Source: Flavobacteriaceae bacterium (GTDB taxonomy: Bacteria > Bacteroidota > Bacteroidia > Flavobacteriales > Flavobacteriaceae). From it: DNA of 13,796 nt. How positions within the stretch are numbered: the stretch's first letter is position 1; every line of letters begins with the position of its first letter. The stretch covers positions 1 through 13,796 of the forward strand of contig JAAZXZ010000053.1 in assembly GCA_014239895.1 (NCBI GenBank), in the 5' to 3' direction. The notes under the pieces were generated by a model. That model made no database searches, had not been told where the DNA came from, and worked only from the letters and a program-made list of their open reading frames with translations. Position numbers and translations under genes: made by a program. Below are positions 1 through 7,214 of the stretch, one piece after another.

Positions 1-1
1 A

Positions 2-199
2 AGAAAAGCTAAAATGGATTTTGGAAAGGAACTTGATGCTGCACAAGCTGAAGCAAAAGCATGGAGCACCATTTGGTCTGCAGGTCAAGGAGTTACAAAT
101 ATTTCTGATGATCTTCCTGTTCAAGAATTAGTTGACAGAATTACCAATGAATTTAAGGAATCCATAAAAGAGCAGTCGAAACTTTTAGACAAGTATTAA
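2..199 (+). CDS. C-terminal end of a nitronate monooxygenase / 2-nitropropane dioxygenase-like flavin oxidoreductase (5' partial)
   Basis: The reading frame is open to the left edge of the window (codons for RKAK precede the first ATG at 14), so this is the tail of a longer gene and the ATG is not its start. The visible 65 residues contain AWSTIWSAGQGVTNI followed by a helix with VQELVDRI. This matches the C-terminal end of NAD(P)H-dependent flavin oxidoreductases of the nitronate monooxygenase (YrpB/NMO) family, where a W-SAGQGV stretch after the TIM barrel is followed by an 'LP..ELV..I' helix. The FMN-binding and catalytic parts lie outside the window. Family proteins oxidise nitronates using FMN and O2, but many members have unknown substrates. 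The stop codon (197-199) shares the TTAA at 196-199 with the stop of the convergent transporter gene. The family call rests on a short segment only. Confidence 0.72.
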   Translation, partial: RKAKMDFGKELDAAQAEAKAWSTIWSAGQGVTNISDDLPVQELVDRITNEFKESIKEQSKLLDKY

Positions 200-1662
200 T
201 TTATCGGAATTAGTTCAGTAGAAACATCAAATATTGATGGTAGGAAATAATATACAATAAGAGTAATTATAATTATTGATATTATATTCATCCAAATTCC
301 TTTTTTAAACATATCTTCTATTTTTAATAGTCCTGAACCAAATACTACGGCATTTGGAGCAGTTGCAGTAGGCAACATAAACGCACATGATGCTGCTAGG
401 GTTGCACTAATTAATAAAAAATATGGATGAACATTAATTGCAAGAGCAATTGTTACCAATACTGGGAGTAGCATTGCTGTTGTAGCCATATTGGATGTCA
501 GTTCAGTAAGTAAATTAATAGTTGTAACAATTGTAAGAATTACAAGTATTAATGGGATACCATCAAGGTTTATAAGTAGATCAGCAATCCAAAGTGAAAG
601 CCCACTTTTTGTAAATGCACTTGCTATAGCCATACCACCACCAAATAATAGTAATATGCCCCAAGGTAATTTAACAGTATCTTTCCATACCAGTAAAGTT
701 TTATCAACTGAATTTTTTTTGGTTGGAATAATGAATAAAATTACAGCAAATGAAATAGCGATTATGGTATCATCAATTGTTGGTATAATTCTTTCAAGAT
801 AGCCTCTTAAAATCCATGCAACTGCTGTTAGAACAAATACAATTAAAACTCTAGATTCTTCATATGAAAATTTACCCAATAGCTTAATTTGTTTTAATAT
901 TTCTTTTCTTCCTTCTGAGAATTCTTCATTAGAAAATTTGTAAGCAACTTTAGTTAGATATAACCAACAAATAATTAGTAGGGTAGCGCTTATTGGAATA
1001 CCAAATTTCATCCAGTCAAACATACTAATTTTTATTCCATAGCTTTGTTCAACAACTCCGGCAAAAATCATATTTGGAGGTGTTCCAATTAATGTAGCCA
1101 TACCACCAATAGATGCACTATAAGCTATTGCTATCATAAGAGATTTACCAAAAACTACATTTTCATTTTCTATTGTATTTGGATCATCTTTTAGTTGTGC
1201 GATAATTGCTAATCCTACTGGAAGAATCATAATTGAAGTTGCTGTGTTTGAAATCCACATTGATAAAAATGCAGTAGCAATCATAAATCCTAAAATAACT
1301 TTTGATTTTTTTGACCCTGTTAATCTAATAATATTTAAAGCTAATCTTTTGTGTAGATTCCATTTTTCAATTGCTAGAGCAATAATAAATCCACCAACAA
1401 ATAAGAAAACTAACTTGTGCCCATAAGAGGCAGTTGTCGATTGGAGATCTAAACCTCCAGAAAGTGGAAAAAGAACAATTGGAAGTAAGGCAGTTACAGC
1501 TATTGGTACACATTCAGTAACCCACCATATAGCCATCCACATAGTGGATGCTAATATACATTTGGCCTCATAGTTTAGTCCCTCAGGATTAAAAAAGAAT
1601 AATATTAAAGTAAATACTATTGGACCTAGAAATAAACCAACAATTTTTTTTGATAAACTCAT
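196..1662 (-). CDS. SLC13/DASS family anion (dicarboxylate-type) transporter
   Basis: A 488-residue, very hydrophobic inner-membrane protein of normal length for the divalent anion:sodium symporter (DASS/SLC13, CitT/INDY) family. The paired family signatures are visible: SNT at residues 138-140 followed by GTPPN at 193-197, then TSNMATT at about 389-395 followed by LPTATAPNAV at 430-439. In characterised family members such as VcINDY these two repeats form the substrate and sodium sites. The second motif reads SNM rather than SNT; the third position also varies in animal members. Substrates in the family include succinate, malate, fumarate, citrate and sulfate, and the sequence alone does not say which applies here. 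The ATG at 1660-1662 is preceded by 78 bp that separate it from the divergent OprP-like porin. It converges on the flavin oxidoreductase gene with overlapping stop codons. Confidence 0.9.
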   Translation of the reverse strand: MSLSKKIVGLFLGPIVFTLILFFFNPEGLNYEAKCILASTMWMAIWWVTECVPIAVTALLPIVLFPLSGGLDLQSTTASYGHKLVFLFVGGFIIALAIEKWNLHKRLALNIIRLTGSKKSKVILGFMIATAFLSMWISNTATSIMILPVGLAIIAQLKDDPNTIENENVVFGKSLMIAIAYSASIGGMATLIGTPPNMIFAGVVEQSYGIKISMFDWMKFGIPISATLLIICWLYLTKVAYKFSNEEFSEGRKEILKQIKLLGKFSYEESRVLIVFVLTAVAWILRGYLERIIPTIDDTIIAISFAVILFIIPTKKNSVDKTLLVWKDTVKLPWGILLLFGGGMAIASAFTKSGLSLWIADLLINLDGIPLILVILTIVTTINLLTELTSNMATTAMLLPVLVTIALAINVHPYFLLISATLAASCAFMLPTATAPNAVVFGSGLLKIEDMFKKGIWMNIISIIIITLIVYYFLPSIFDVSTELIPIN

Positions 1663-1740
1663 AATTAATTAAAAATTAGTGATATTTGTCCAATATTTTA
1701 GATTAAATAAGGTAAAATCATAATATAAATAAATTAACAA

Positions 1741-2970
1741 ATGAAAAAAAGTCTAATAACAATTATTATTATATGTTTTTCAGTTATTATAAATGCACAG
1801 GAAAACCAAATAAATAATTCAAGTTATGATTTAGGAGATGGAATATCATTTTCTTTTAATGAAGGTAATTATCTTTTTAATATTTATGGTTTTATAAGAC
1901 CAGCATATATTTACAATGATATTTTATCCAATGCACAAGAAGGGACATATAAGGAAATATCAAGACAGTTCAAGGCTAAAAATTCAAATTTATTTATTGA
2001 GGGTAGAGCTTTTAAGGAAAAGGTCAGTTTTACAATTCAAATGAATTATAGTAGCTCACAGCCATTAGCTGAAGCTTTTATTGGTTATCATATAGATAAT
2101 TCAACCGCAATTTATTTTGGAAAAAGACAAGTCTTCCACAATAATTTGGAGATGACTCACAATGAAGACACATTGCGTTTTACTGACACGAGTCTTCTTG
2201 GTCAAAACTATACTCAAAGTAGTGAAGAAGTTGGAATATTTGTTGAGAGTAGCTTTGGAGAAAAGTTTGTAGTAGAACCAAAACTAGCCGTTACTTCAGG
2301 TGATAGAAGAAATTCATTTGGAGAGGATTCTGGAGATTTTGATCTTGGAGGTTTCAAATTAGGATCTAGGCTTAACCTGTACCCATTAGGACCCTTTAGC
2401 GATGGAAATAAAAATACTGCAGTTGATTTAATTGGTGAGGAAAAGCTAAAAATACAATTAGGGGGTGCATATTCTAAAACCTTTGGCGTTAGTAGCTCTA
2501 TGGGAGAAGATCATCCTGGATTATATGATAGTAGTGGAAATCACAATTTTCCTGATTATTCACAATTATTTTTTGATTTACTATTAAAGTACAAAGGTTT
2601 TTCATTTTTGTTTGAATATGCTGATTCATATACAAGTAACCCAAATTTGGTATATACAGATGAAAATGCATTTAATATTCTTATTCCACAACATATTACT
2701 GAACACCTCATTTTAGGAGATAGTTACAATATTCATTTAGGTTATATAATTGAAAATGGACTAGGAGTAGATTTTAGATATGAAATAGCCAACCCAGAAT
2801 TTGACATGAATACAGAATCATTATTACAATCATTTGATAGTTACGGATTTGGTATTTCTAAATATCTGGATGGAAATAATTTAAAAATGCAATTAAGTGC
2901 TTATAAAGCAGATTTTGATTCAGGAAATGAAATAACTTATGGAGAATTTTTAGTACAAATTGCATTTTAA
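1741..2970 (+). CDS. OprO/OprP-like outer membrane porin
   Basis: The 409-residue product begins with a clear Sec signal peptide (MKK, then a hydrophobic core, cleavage probably after INA at residue 19). The mature part has alternating beta-strand-like segments and ends in aromatic F (VQIAF), as expected for an outer membrane beta-barrel. The order of segments matches the phosphate-selective porin O/P family: a YGFIRPAYIYND strand, an F-AKNSNLFIEGRAF strand, an EAFIGYHI strand followed by GKRQVF, and then a loop with NEDTLRFTDTSLLGQNY and SSEEVGIFVE. Members form trimeric anion-preferring channels in Pseudomonas; in Bacteroidota the solute is usually unknown. It is divergent from the SLC13 transporter, suggesting that the two handle the same anion in outer and inner membrane (inference). 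No good Shine-Dalgarno site is present, which is normal for this phylum. Confidence 0.82.
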   Translation: MKKSLITIIIICFSVIINAQENQINNSSYDLGDGISFSFNEGNYLFNIYGFIRPAYIYNDILSNAQEGTYKEISRQFKAKNSNLFIEGRAFKEKVSFTIQMNYSSSQPLAEAFIGYHIDNSTAIYFGKRQVFHNNLEMTHNEDTLRFTDTSLLGQNYTQSSEEVGIFVESSFGEKFVVEPKLAVTSGDRRNSFGEDSGDFDLGGFKLGSRLNLYPLGPFSDGNKNTAVDLIGEEKLKIQLGGAYSKTFGVSSSMGEDHPGLYDSSGNHNFPDYSQLFFDLLLKYKGFSFLFEYADSYTSNPNLVYTDENAFNILIPQHITEHLILGDSYNIHLGYIIENGLGVDFRYEIANPEFDMNTESLLQSFDSYGFGISKYLDGNNLKMQLSAYKADFDSGNEITYGEFLVQIAF

Positions 2971-2992
2971 ATATTAATTATTATTAGTTTCG
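2960..2992 (+). promoter_or_regulatory. Possible Bacteroidota-type promoter before the TPR gene at 3014
   Basis: TTG at 2960-2962 (inside the end of the porin gene) lies 22 bases before TAGTTTCG at 2985-2992. This resembles the Bacteroidota consensus TTG / TAnnTTTG with one mismatch. It sits about 21 bases before the ATG of the TPR gene. With such AT-rich DNA the match could be chance, and the gene may simply be co-transcribed with the porin. Confidence 0.25.
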
Positions 2993-3013
2993 TCATTATT
3001 AAATTGTAAAATT

Positions 3014-3700
3014 ATGAGAAATTTATACATTCTATTATTATTCTCTATTGCTTCCTTGAGTTATAGTCAGGATAGTAATTCTCTTTTAAACCATTATAAG
3101 CAATATTATGAGCAAATGAAATCTCAAGGAGATGTTCAGGGAGTAATAAATGGTTTAACTCACTTAAACGTATTAGAACCAAGTCAAGCTAGAGCTGATA
3201 CACTTGCGGTATTATATATGAATGAAGGAAGACATGTTCAAGCTTTAAATACAATTGGTATTGAAAGTAATAAAAGTGATTCTGATATGGCAGTTGAAGT
3301 AAAAGCAATTTCACTTCAATTTTTAAATCAGCTTGACAGATCTATTGTTCATTATGAGGAATTGTTTAGAAGAAAACCTAATCCACTAATTGCATATGAA
3401 TTAGCTGATATAAAAATTCAATTAGATGATCTAATGGGAGCTACAAAAAATATAACTTTTGGAATAGCAAATTCAAATAATGATGTTATGAGAACTTATT
3501 ATGAGACTCAAGGTCAATATCAGGTTCCTATGAAAGCAGCTTTTTTATATTTAAAAGGTTTGGTAAAATTTAAGGAAAATAAGGAAGAAAATATAGATGC
3601 AGCAATTGCTATAATGGATCAGGCATTAGAAATAGCACCAAATTTTAATTTGGCAATACTTAGTAAGGATGCATTGAATGCTCAAAAGAAGAAAGATTAA
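3014..3700 (+). CDS. Exported tetratricopeptide-repeat protein
   Basis: A 228-residue protein with an N-terminal signal peptide (MRNLYILLLFSIASLSYSQ, cleavage likely after SYS at 18) and no lipobox, so probably periplasmic. The rest is helical with TPR-like units: residues about 40-80 (LNVLEPSQARADTLAVLYMN), about 95-140 (ending LIAYELADIKIQLDD), and a C-terminal pair containing AAIAIMDQALEIAPNFNLA. The repeats are degenerate but the A-hydrophobic-P spacing is typical. It starts 43 bp after the porin and is probably part of that transcription unit. TPR proteins are scaffolds, so no reaction can be assigned. Its TAA stop at 3698-3700 overlaps the stop codon of the convergent lipoprotein gene inside a TTAA. 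Confidence 0.75.
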   Translation: MRNLYILLLFSIASLSYSQDSNSLLNHYKQYYEQMKSQGDVQGVINGLTHLNVLEPSQARADTLAVLYMNEGRHVQALNTIGIESNKSDSDMAVEVKAISLQFLNQLDRSIVHYEELFRRKPNPLIAYELADIKIQLDDLMGATKNITFGIANSNNDVMRTYYETQGQYQVPMKAAFLYLKGLVKFKENKEENIDAAIAIMDQALEIAPNFNLAILSKDALNAQKKKD

Positions 3701-4212
3701 TCTCCAATTTTTTGATTTGATCTTTCAATTAACTTATTTATCTGATATATAAAATTCGAATTTGAAGATAATACATCGTTTATTCTATTTTTCTTTAGTT
3801 TTTCATCAATAATATTTGATGCAAAGTGGCTTTCAAGTATTAGAAATTTTGTTTCTAAGACAGAAATTCTAGCTATAATTCCAGGTTTATTAATTGATTT
3901 TGGCGTGCTTTTTTTTAGACTATCAAAGAATCTACTAATATATTCTTTATTATCCTTAAAGAATGAGAATTCATTCTTTTCCAATGAACTAATTACTTCT
4001 TTTAACTCTTGATATTCAATCCAATTATTTAAAATATTTATAGTATTTAAACTTATATTATCTATTCTAACAGTATTAATTGAGTCAGAATAATAATCTA
4101 TTTTTTCATAATTCTCTTCAGAAGAACTTTTGTTTTGTTGTTTATTACAACTCAGAAAAATACCACAAATAATAATTAGACTTAGTAAACGAAATTTAAG
4201 TAACATTTTCAT
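3697..4212 (-). CDS. Small lipoprotein of unknown function
   Basis: A 171-residue product with a lipoprotein signal: positive start (MKMLLKFR), hydrophobic core, and lipobox FLSC with the modified Cys at residue 22, followed by a polar linker rich in N, Q, S and E. The mature domain is predicted mostly helical with many charged residues, e.g. NILNNWIEYQELKEV, ENEFSFF-type segments and a C-terminal helix with INKLIERSNQ. I do not recognise a family. It lies 22 bp downstream of the TMEM164/YwaF-like membrane protein on the same strand, so the two are likely one transcript. A second ATG two codons downstream (M3) could also serve as the start. The stop codon overlaps that of the TPR gene on the opposite strand. 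Confidence 0.72.
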   Translation of the reverse strand: MKMLLKFRLLSLIIICGIFLSCNKQQNKSSSEENYEKIDYYSDSINTVRIDNISLNTINILNNWIEYQELKEVISSLEKNEFSFFKDNKEYISRFFDSLKKSTPKSINKPGIIARISVLETKFLILESHFASNIIDEKLKKNRINDVLSSNSNFIYQINKLIERSNQKIGD

Positions 4213-4234
4213 TTTCTATTAGTAGTTGATAAAA

Positions 4235-4930
4235 TTAAGCCTTTTTTGGTTTAGAAAAATAATATGTAATTAAGAAAAGAATTAAGATAATTGCTTCCCA
4301 TGTTAGTATATAATATGGCCACTGGGTAGTTAAAATTAAAGGATTATCTACTGCAGGCACTTCAGCTAAATACATATAATTTGACCCAATATAAAAGTTT
4401 AATGGAATTATAAAAGCTAGCAATACATTCAAGGAAATAAGTGTTTTTAGCCATGAATATACTCTTAATTCCATATTTAAATAATTCCTTAAATAAATAG
4501 GAAAGGCTATAATAATTGCATGCTTTACAAAAAACTGGATATAAAAAAAGTTAACGGATCCATTATAATTATCAATTAAAGGTGTTAGTATAGACATTGT
4601 TCCACCTAGGATCCCACAATAAAAAAGAAATTCAAAGAGAAACTGTCTTTTATTCTCTGGTATAAACATAATTACGCAACAGATCAAGGCAGAAATTCCA
4701 CAAAGATGTACTGGAAGCTGCTTGTCTAATGTCCAGGTTCCATTAATTAAATGAGTAACATGATTAGTAACAGTGAATAATATCATTATTAAGGCAATAA
4801 TCTTAATAAACTTAATTCTGTTTTTTTCAGAACTAATTTTACCTATATATAGAATAAACAGAATAAAAGCTATGCTACTTAATGAAGTTGCTATCCATTC
4901 AGAACTTAAAATTTCTATTGCATGATCCAT
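4235..4930 (-). CDS. TMEM164 / YwaF (TIGR02206)-family integral membrane protein
   Basis: A 231-residue protein with about six to seven membrane helices. Helical stretches are near residues 13-30, 40-60, 74-90, 96-115, 130-147, 160-182 and 205-226. The central motif LPVHLCGISA (72-81) is the hallmark of the YwaF/TIGR02206 family, which is related to eukaryotic TMEM164. From memory, human TMEM164 is an acyltransferase making polyunsaturated ether phospholipids and needs a Cys and a His about 58 residues apart. Here C77 in HLC and H137 in FFVKHA are 60 apart. A lipid acyl-transfer role is therefore possible but unproven for bacterial members. The frame stays open 138 bases further upstream, but that part reads through a terminator and the tRNA-Phe gene, so I take the ATG at 4928-4930. 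It probably forms an operon with the lipoprotein gene downstream. Confidence 0.82.
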   Translation of the reverse strand: MDHAIEILSSEWIATSLSSIAFILFILYIGKISSEKNRIKFIKIIALIMILFTVTNHVTHLINGTWTLDKQLPVHLCGISALICCVIMFIPENKRQFLFEFLFYCGILGGTMSILTPLIDNYNGSVNFFYIQFFVKHAIIIAFPIYLRNYLNMELRVYSWLKTLISLNVLLAFIIPLNFYIGSNYMYLAEVPAVDNPLILTTQWPYYILTWEAIILILFLITYYFSKPKKA

Positions 4931-4984
4931 AATATATTTTATGTAATTTTTTTTTAAAGTTAATGAAGTTAACAATAAATAATC

Positions 4985-5007
4985 AAAAAACCCCCTTGAG
5001 GGGGGGG
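4985..5007 (-). terminator. Intrinsic terminator of the tRNA-Phe gene
   Basis: On the minus strand a C run (complement of 5000-5007), a TCAA loop and five G (complement of 4991-4995) form a perfect five-pair GC stem with a 4-base loop. Six T (complement of 4985-4990) follow directly. It starts 3 bases after the tRNA 3' end. This is the most GC-rich short stretch in the window and a textbook rho-independent terminator. Confidence 0.88.
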
Positions 5008-5010
5008 TTG

Positions 5011-5083
<73 letters not shown>

Positions 5084-5096
5084 ATAAAATGAGTGT

Positions 5097-5127
5097 CAAA
5101 TATAGATGCATTTTTATTATTGAGCAA
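5097..5127 (-). promoter_or_regulatory. Bacteroidota housekeeping promoter of tRNA-Phe
   Basis: On the minus strand, TTG (complement of 5125-5127) is followed after 20 bases by TATATTTG (complement of 5097-5104). This is an exact match to the Bacteroidota consensus -33 TTG and -7 TAnnTTTG. The -7 box ends 13 bases before the first base of the tRNA, so transcription would start a few bases upstream of the mature 5' end. Confidence 0.75.
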
Positions 5128-5152
5128 AATAATTATTATAAAAATCCTTTTG

Positions 5153-5160
5153 TAAATTTG
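5153..5160 (+). promoter_or_regulatory. Possible -7 element for coaX and its operon
   Basis: TAAATTTG matches the Bacteroidota -7 consensus TAnnTTTG exactly and ends 16 bases before the coaX ATG. The nearest clear TTG (5120-5122) is 30 bases upstream, which is further than usual, so the -33 element is weak or unusual. The position in the 93-bp gap divergent from the tRNA promoter is what one expects for the operon promoter. Confidence 0.4.
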
Positions 5161-5176
5161 ATGTTCAAGTTATAAT

Positions 5177-5908
5177 ATGAATTTAATTATTGATATAGGA
5201 AATACTAATGCTAAAATTGCAATTTTTGATCATGATAATATTGTTGAAGCAGATACTATCAAAACTTCAAATATCATAGAAGGTATAAACAAATTTACTC
5301 AGAAATATAAGGCTGTCAACAGAGCCATTATATCGAATGTTTCTATTATTGATAATCATGAAATAAAGGAACATTTAAGCTTACAATCTGTTTGTTTTCT
5401 ATCGGAAAACTTAAAACTGCCTTTTAAGAACCTATATAAGAGTAAGGGAACACTTGGCTCTGATAGAATAGCTCTTGCAAGTGCTGTAACAAAACACTAC
5501 CCTAATTCAAATGTGTTAGTTATTGATGCTGGGACTTGTATTACTATGGATTTTATTGATAAAAAGGGCAATTATCACGGAGGCTCTATATCTCCTGGTA
5601 TTGATATGAGATATAGCTCATTAAGTAACTATACTTCTAATTTACCTGAATTAGAAAAAACACACCCATCCGATATTATTGGCTCCTCAACAGAAGAGTC
5701 AATTCATTCAGGTATAGTAAATGGAGTTGTTTTTGAAATTAGAGAATCTATATCAGAATATCAGGGAAACTATAAGGACATTAAAGTTATTTTAACTGGA
5801 GGTGATTCAGTTTTCTTGTCTAAACCATTAAAAATTAGCATCTTTGCGAATCAAAATTTTTTATTAGAAGGTCTAAATTTTATTTTGAATTTAAATATTA
5901 ACAGTTGA
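5177..5908 (+). CDS. coaX: Type III pantothenate kinase
   Basis: The 243-residue product catalyses ATP-dependent phosphorylation of pantothenate, the first step of CoA synthesis, in the cytoplasm. The ASKHA-fold kinase motifs of the CoaX family are all present: the phosphate-1 loop DIGNTN at residues 6-11, GSDR at 94-97 with the expected catalytic Asp96, the DAGTCIT motif at 117-123, GGSISPG at 135-141, and LTGGD at 206-210 (adenosine-side loop). Length is normal, around 240-260 for the family. The ATG at 5177 begins directly with the first beta strand of the fold. It is the first gene of a tight plus-strand operon; its TGA overlaps the TTG start of the next gene by four bases (TTGA, 5905-5908), suggesting translational coupling. 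Confidence 0.95.
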   Translation: MNLIIDIGNTNAKIAIFDHDNIVEADTIKTSNIIEGINKFTQKYKAVNRAIISNVSIIDNHEIKEHLSLQSVCFLSENLKLPFKNLYKSKGTLGSDRIALASAVTKHYPNSNVLVIDAGTCITMDFIDKKGNYHGGSISPGIDMRYSSLSNYTSNLPELEKTHPSDIIGSSTEESIHSGIVNGVVFEIRESISEYQGNYKDIKVILTGGDSVFLSKPLKISIFANQNFLLEGLNFILNLNINS

Positions 5909-7212
5909 TAAAACGAATTCTTTTCATAGTAATATTCTTTATATGCTATAATTTTCAAGGACAAGAAGGAACTTCTTCTCCCTATTCATTTTATGGTATT
6001 GGCAGTCTTAAGTTTAAGGGTACAACTGAAAACAGAGCTATGGGAGGATTAAGCATATATACTGATAGTATTCACATGAACTTTAAAAATCCAGCTTCAT
6101 ATGTTAGCAATAACTTATTTTCCTTTAATAATGAAGCCAGATTGGTCAAATTTACTGTTGGTGTTGGCCATACAACAACAGAATTAGAAACTTCTGATGC
6201 TTCTGACAATTCAAATAATACAACATTTGATTATTTAGGATTGAATGTGCCAATGGGTAAATTTGGTATGGGATTTGGGGTAATTCCTCATTCTTCGGTT
6301 GGCTATAGGTTAGAATCTAGAAATAATATTGATTCATTAGAGTATAAATACTCAGGAAATGGTGGGTTAAATAAAGTGTTTTTAGGATTTGGATATCTTA
6401 TTTCTGAAAATCTAAGTATTGGTATTGATGCTCATTATAATTTCGGAAATATTCAGAATAATGCAATAGAATTTCTTTATGATGACGAACAACTTCCATT
6501 GGACTATCAAGCGAGAGAAATAAATAGATCAGATTTAAGTGGGATCAACTATAACTTGGGGATTTCATACAAACCAATGATTAATGAAAAGACCCAATTA
6601 GTTACCTCCTTTACTTATTCACCTAGTTATAATTTAACTTCTAAAAATAAGAGAACCTTTGCCTCTGTTATTATAAGTGAAAATACGGGGATTGAGTATC
6701 CAATTAATGAAATTGAGGTTGATTTATTGCCGCTAGGACTTGAAGAAACTGACCTAAAAATGCCTTCTAAGATGTCCATTGGAGTAGGAATAGGATCTGT
6801 TAGAAACTGGTTTGTTGGTGCAGAGTATAATATTATAAAAAGTAGTGTTTTTTCTTCTGATCTTTTAGATATTCAAAATACTTATTTTGAAGATTCTTCT
6901 ATTTTATCTATAGGGGGCTTTTATATACCTGATTATAATTCTTTCAATAAGCTATTGCAAAGAATAGTTTATAGATCGGGTATATATTTTGAAAAAACAG
7001 GATTAAACATCAATAATCAGTCAATTAAAGAGTTTGGCATCTCTTTTGGATTAGGTATTCCAGTTAGCAGGCTTTTTTCAAATATAAATACTGTAATTGA
7101 AATTGGTAAGCGAGGAACTACCGATCAAAATTTAGTTAAAGAAAATTTTGTAAATCTTCAATTGAGCTTATCTTTAAATGACAGATGGTTTGTAAAAAGA
7201 AAATATAATTAA
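5905..7212 (+). CDS. FadL-like outer membrane beta-barrel protein
   Basis: A 435-residue exported protein starting at TTG (5905-5907), inside the coaX stop. The start is chosen because it immediately gives a signal peptide (MIKRILFIVIFFICYNFQGQ) and no in-frame ATG fits. The mature N-terminus SSPYSFYGIGSLKFKGTTEN then RAMGGLSIY, followed by MNFKNPASY, resembles the FadL/OmpP1 family, in which an N-terminal hatch segment with 'RAMGGA' and 'NPA' precedes a 14-strand barrel. Alternating strand patterns run to the C-terminus (LQLSLSLNDRWFVKRK). Proteins of this type sit beside coaX and lptC in flavobacteria and are usually annotated only as hypothetical or outer membrane protein. Transport of a hydrophobic compound is the family role in proteobacteria; here the substrate is unknown. 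Confidence 0.75.
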   Translation: MIKRILFIVIFFICYNFQGQEGTSSPYSFYGIGSLKFKGTTENRAMGGLSIYTDSIHMNFKNPASYVSNNLFSFNNEARLVKFTVGVGHTTTELETSDASDNSNNTTFDYLGLNVPMGKFGMGFGVIPHSSVGYRLESRNNIDSLEYKYSGNGGLNKVFLGFGYLISENLSIGIDAHYNFGNIQNNAIEFLYDDEQLPLDYQAREINRSDLSGINYNLGISYKPMINEKTQLVTSFTYSPSYNLTSKNKRTFASVIISENTGIEYPINEIEVDLLPLGLEETDLKMPSKMSIGVGIGSVRNWFVGAEYNIIKSSVFSSDLLDIQNTYFEDSSILSIGGFYIPDYNSFNKLLQRIVYRSGIYFEKTGLNINNQSIKEFGISFGLGIPVSRLFSNINTVIEIGKRGTTDQNLVKENFVNLQLSLSLNDRWFVKRKYN

Positions 7213-7214
7213 TT

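Noticed and set aside
491..802. Plus-strand open frame of 103 codons
   Set aside because: It is wholly antisense to the SLC13 transporter gene, whose family motifs are clear; the product has no recognisable features.
1244..1426. Plus-strand open frame of 60 codons
   Set aside because: Antisense shadow of the SLC13 transporter gene, with no independent support.
1663..1740. GATATTTG at 1681-1688 as a porin promoter
   Set aside because: It differs from TAnnTTTG at the first base and the nearest TTG (1650-1652) is 28 bases away, too far for the usual spacing.
4985..5010. C/G runs considered as a possible repeat or attachment site next to the tRNA
   Set aside because: The hairpin plus T tail on the tRNA strand explains the pattern as a terminator. 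No direct repeat of the tRNA 3' end, integrase or mobile gene is found, so there is no sign of an integrated element.
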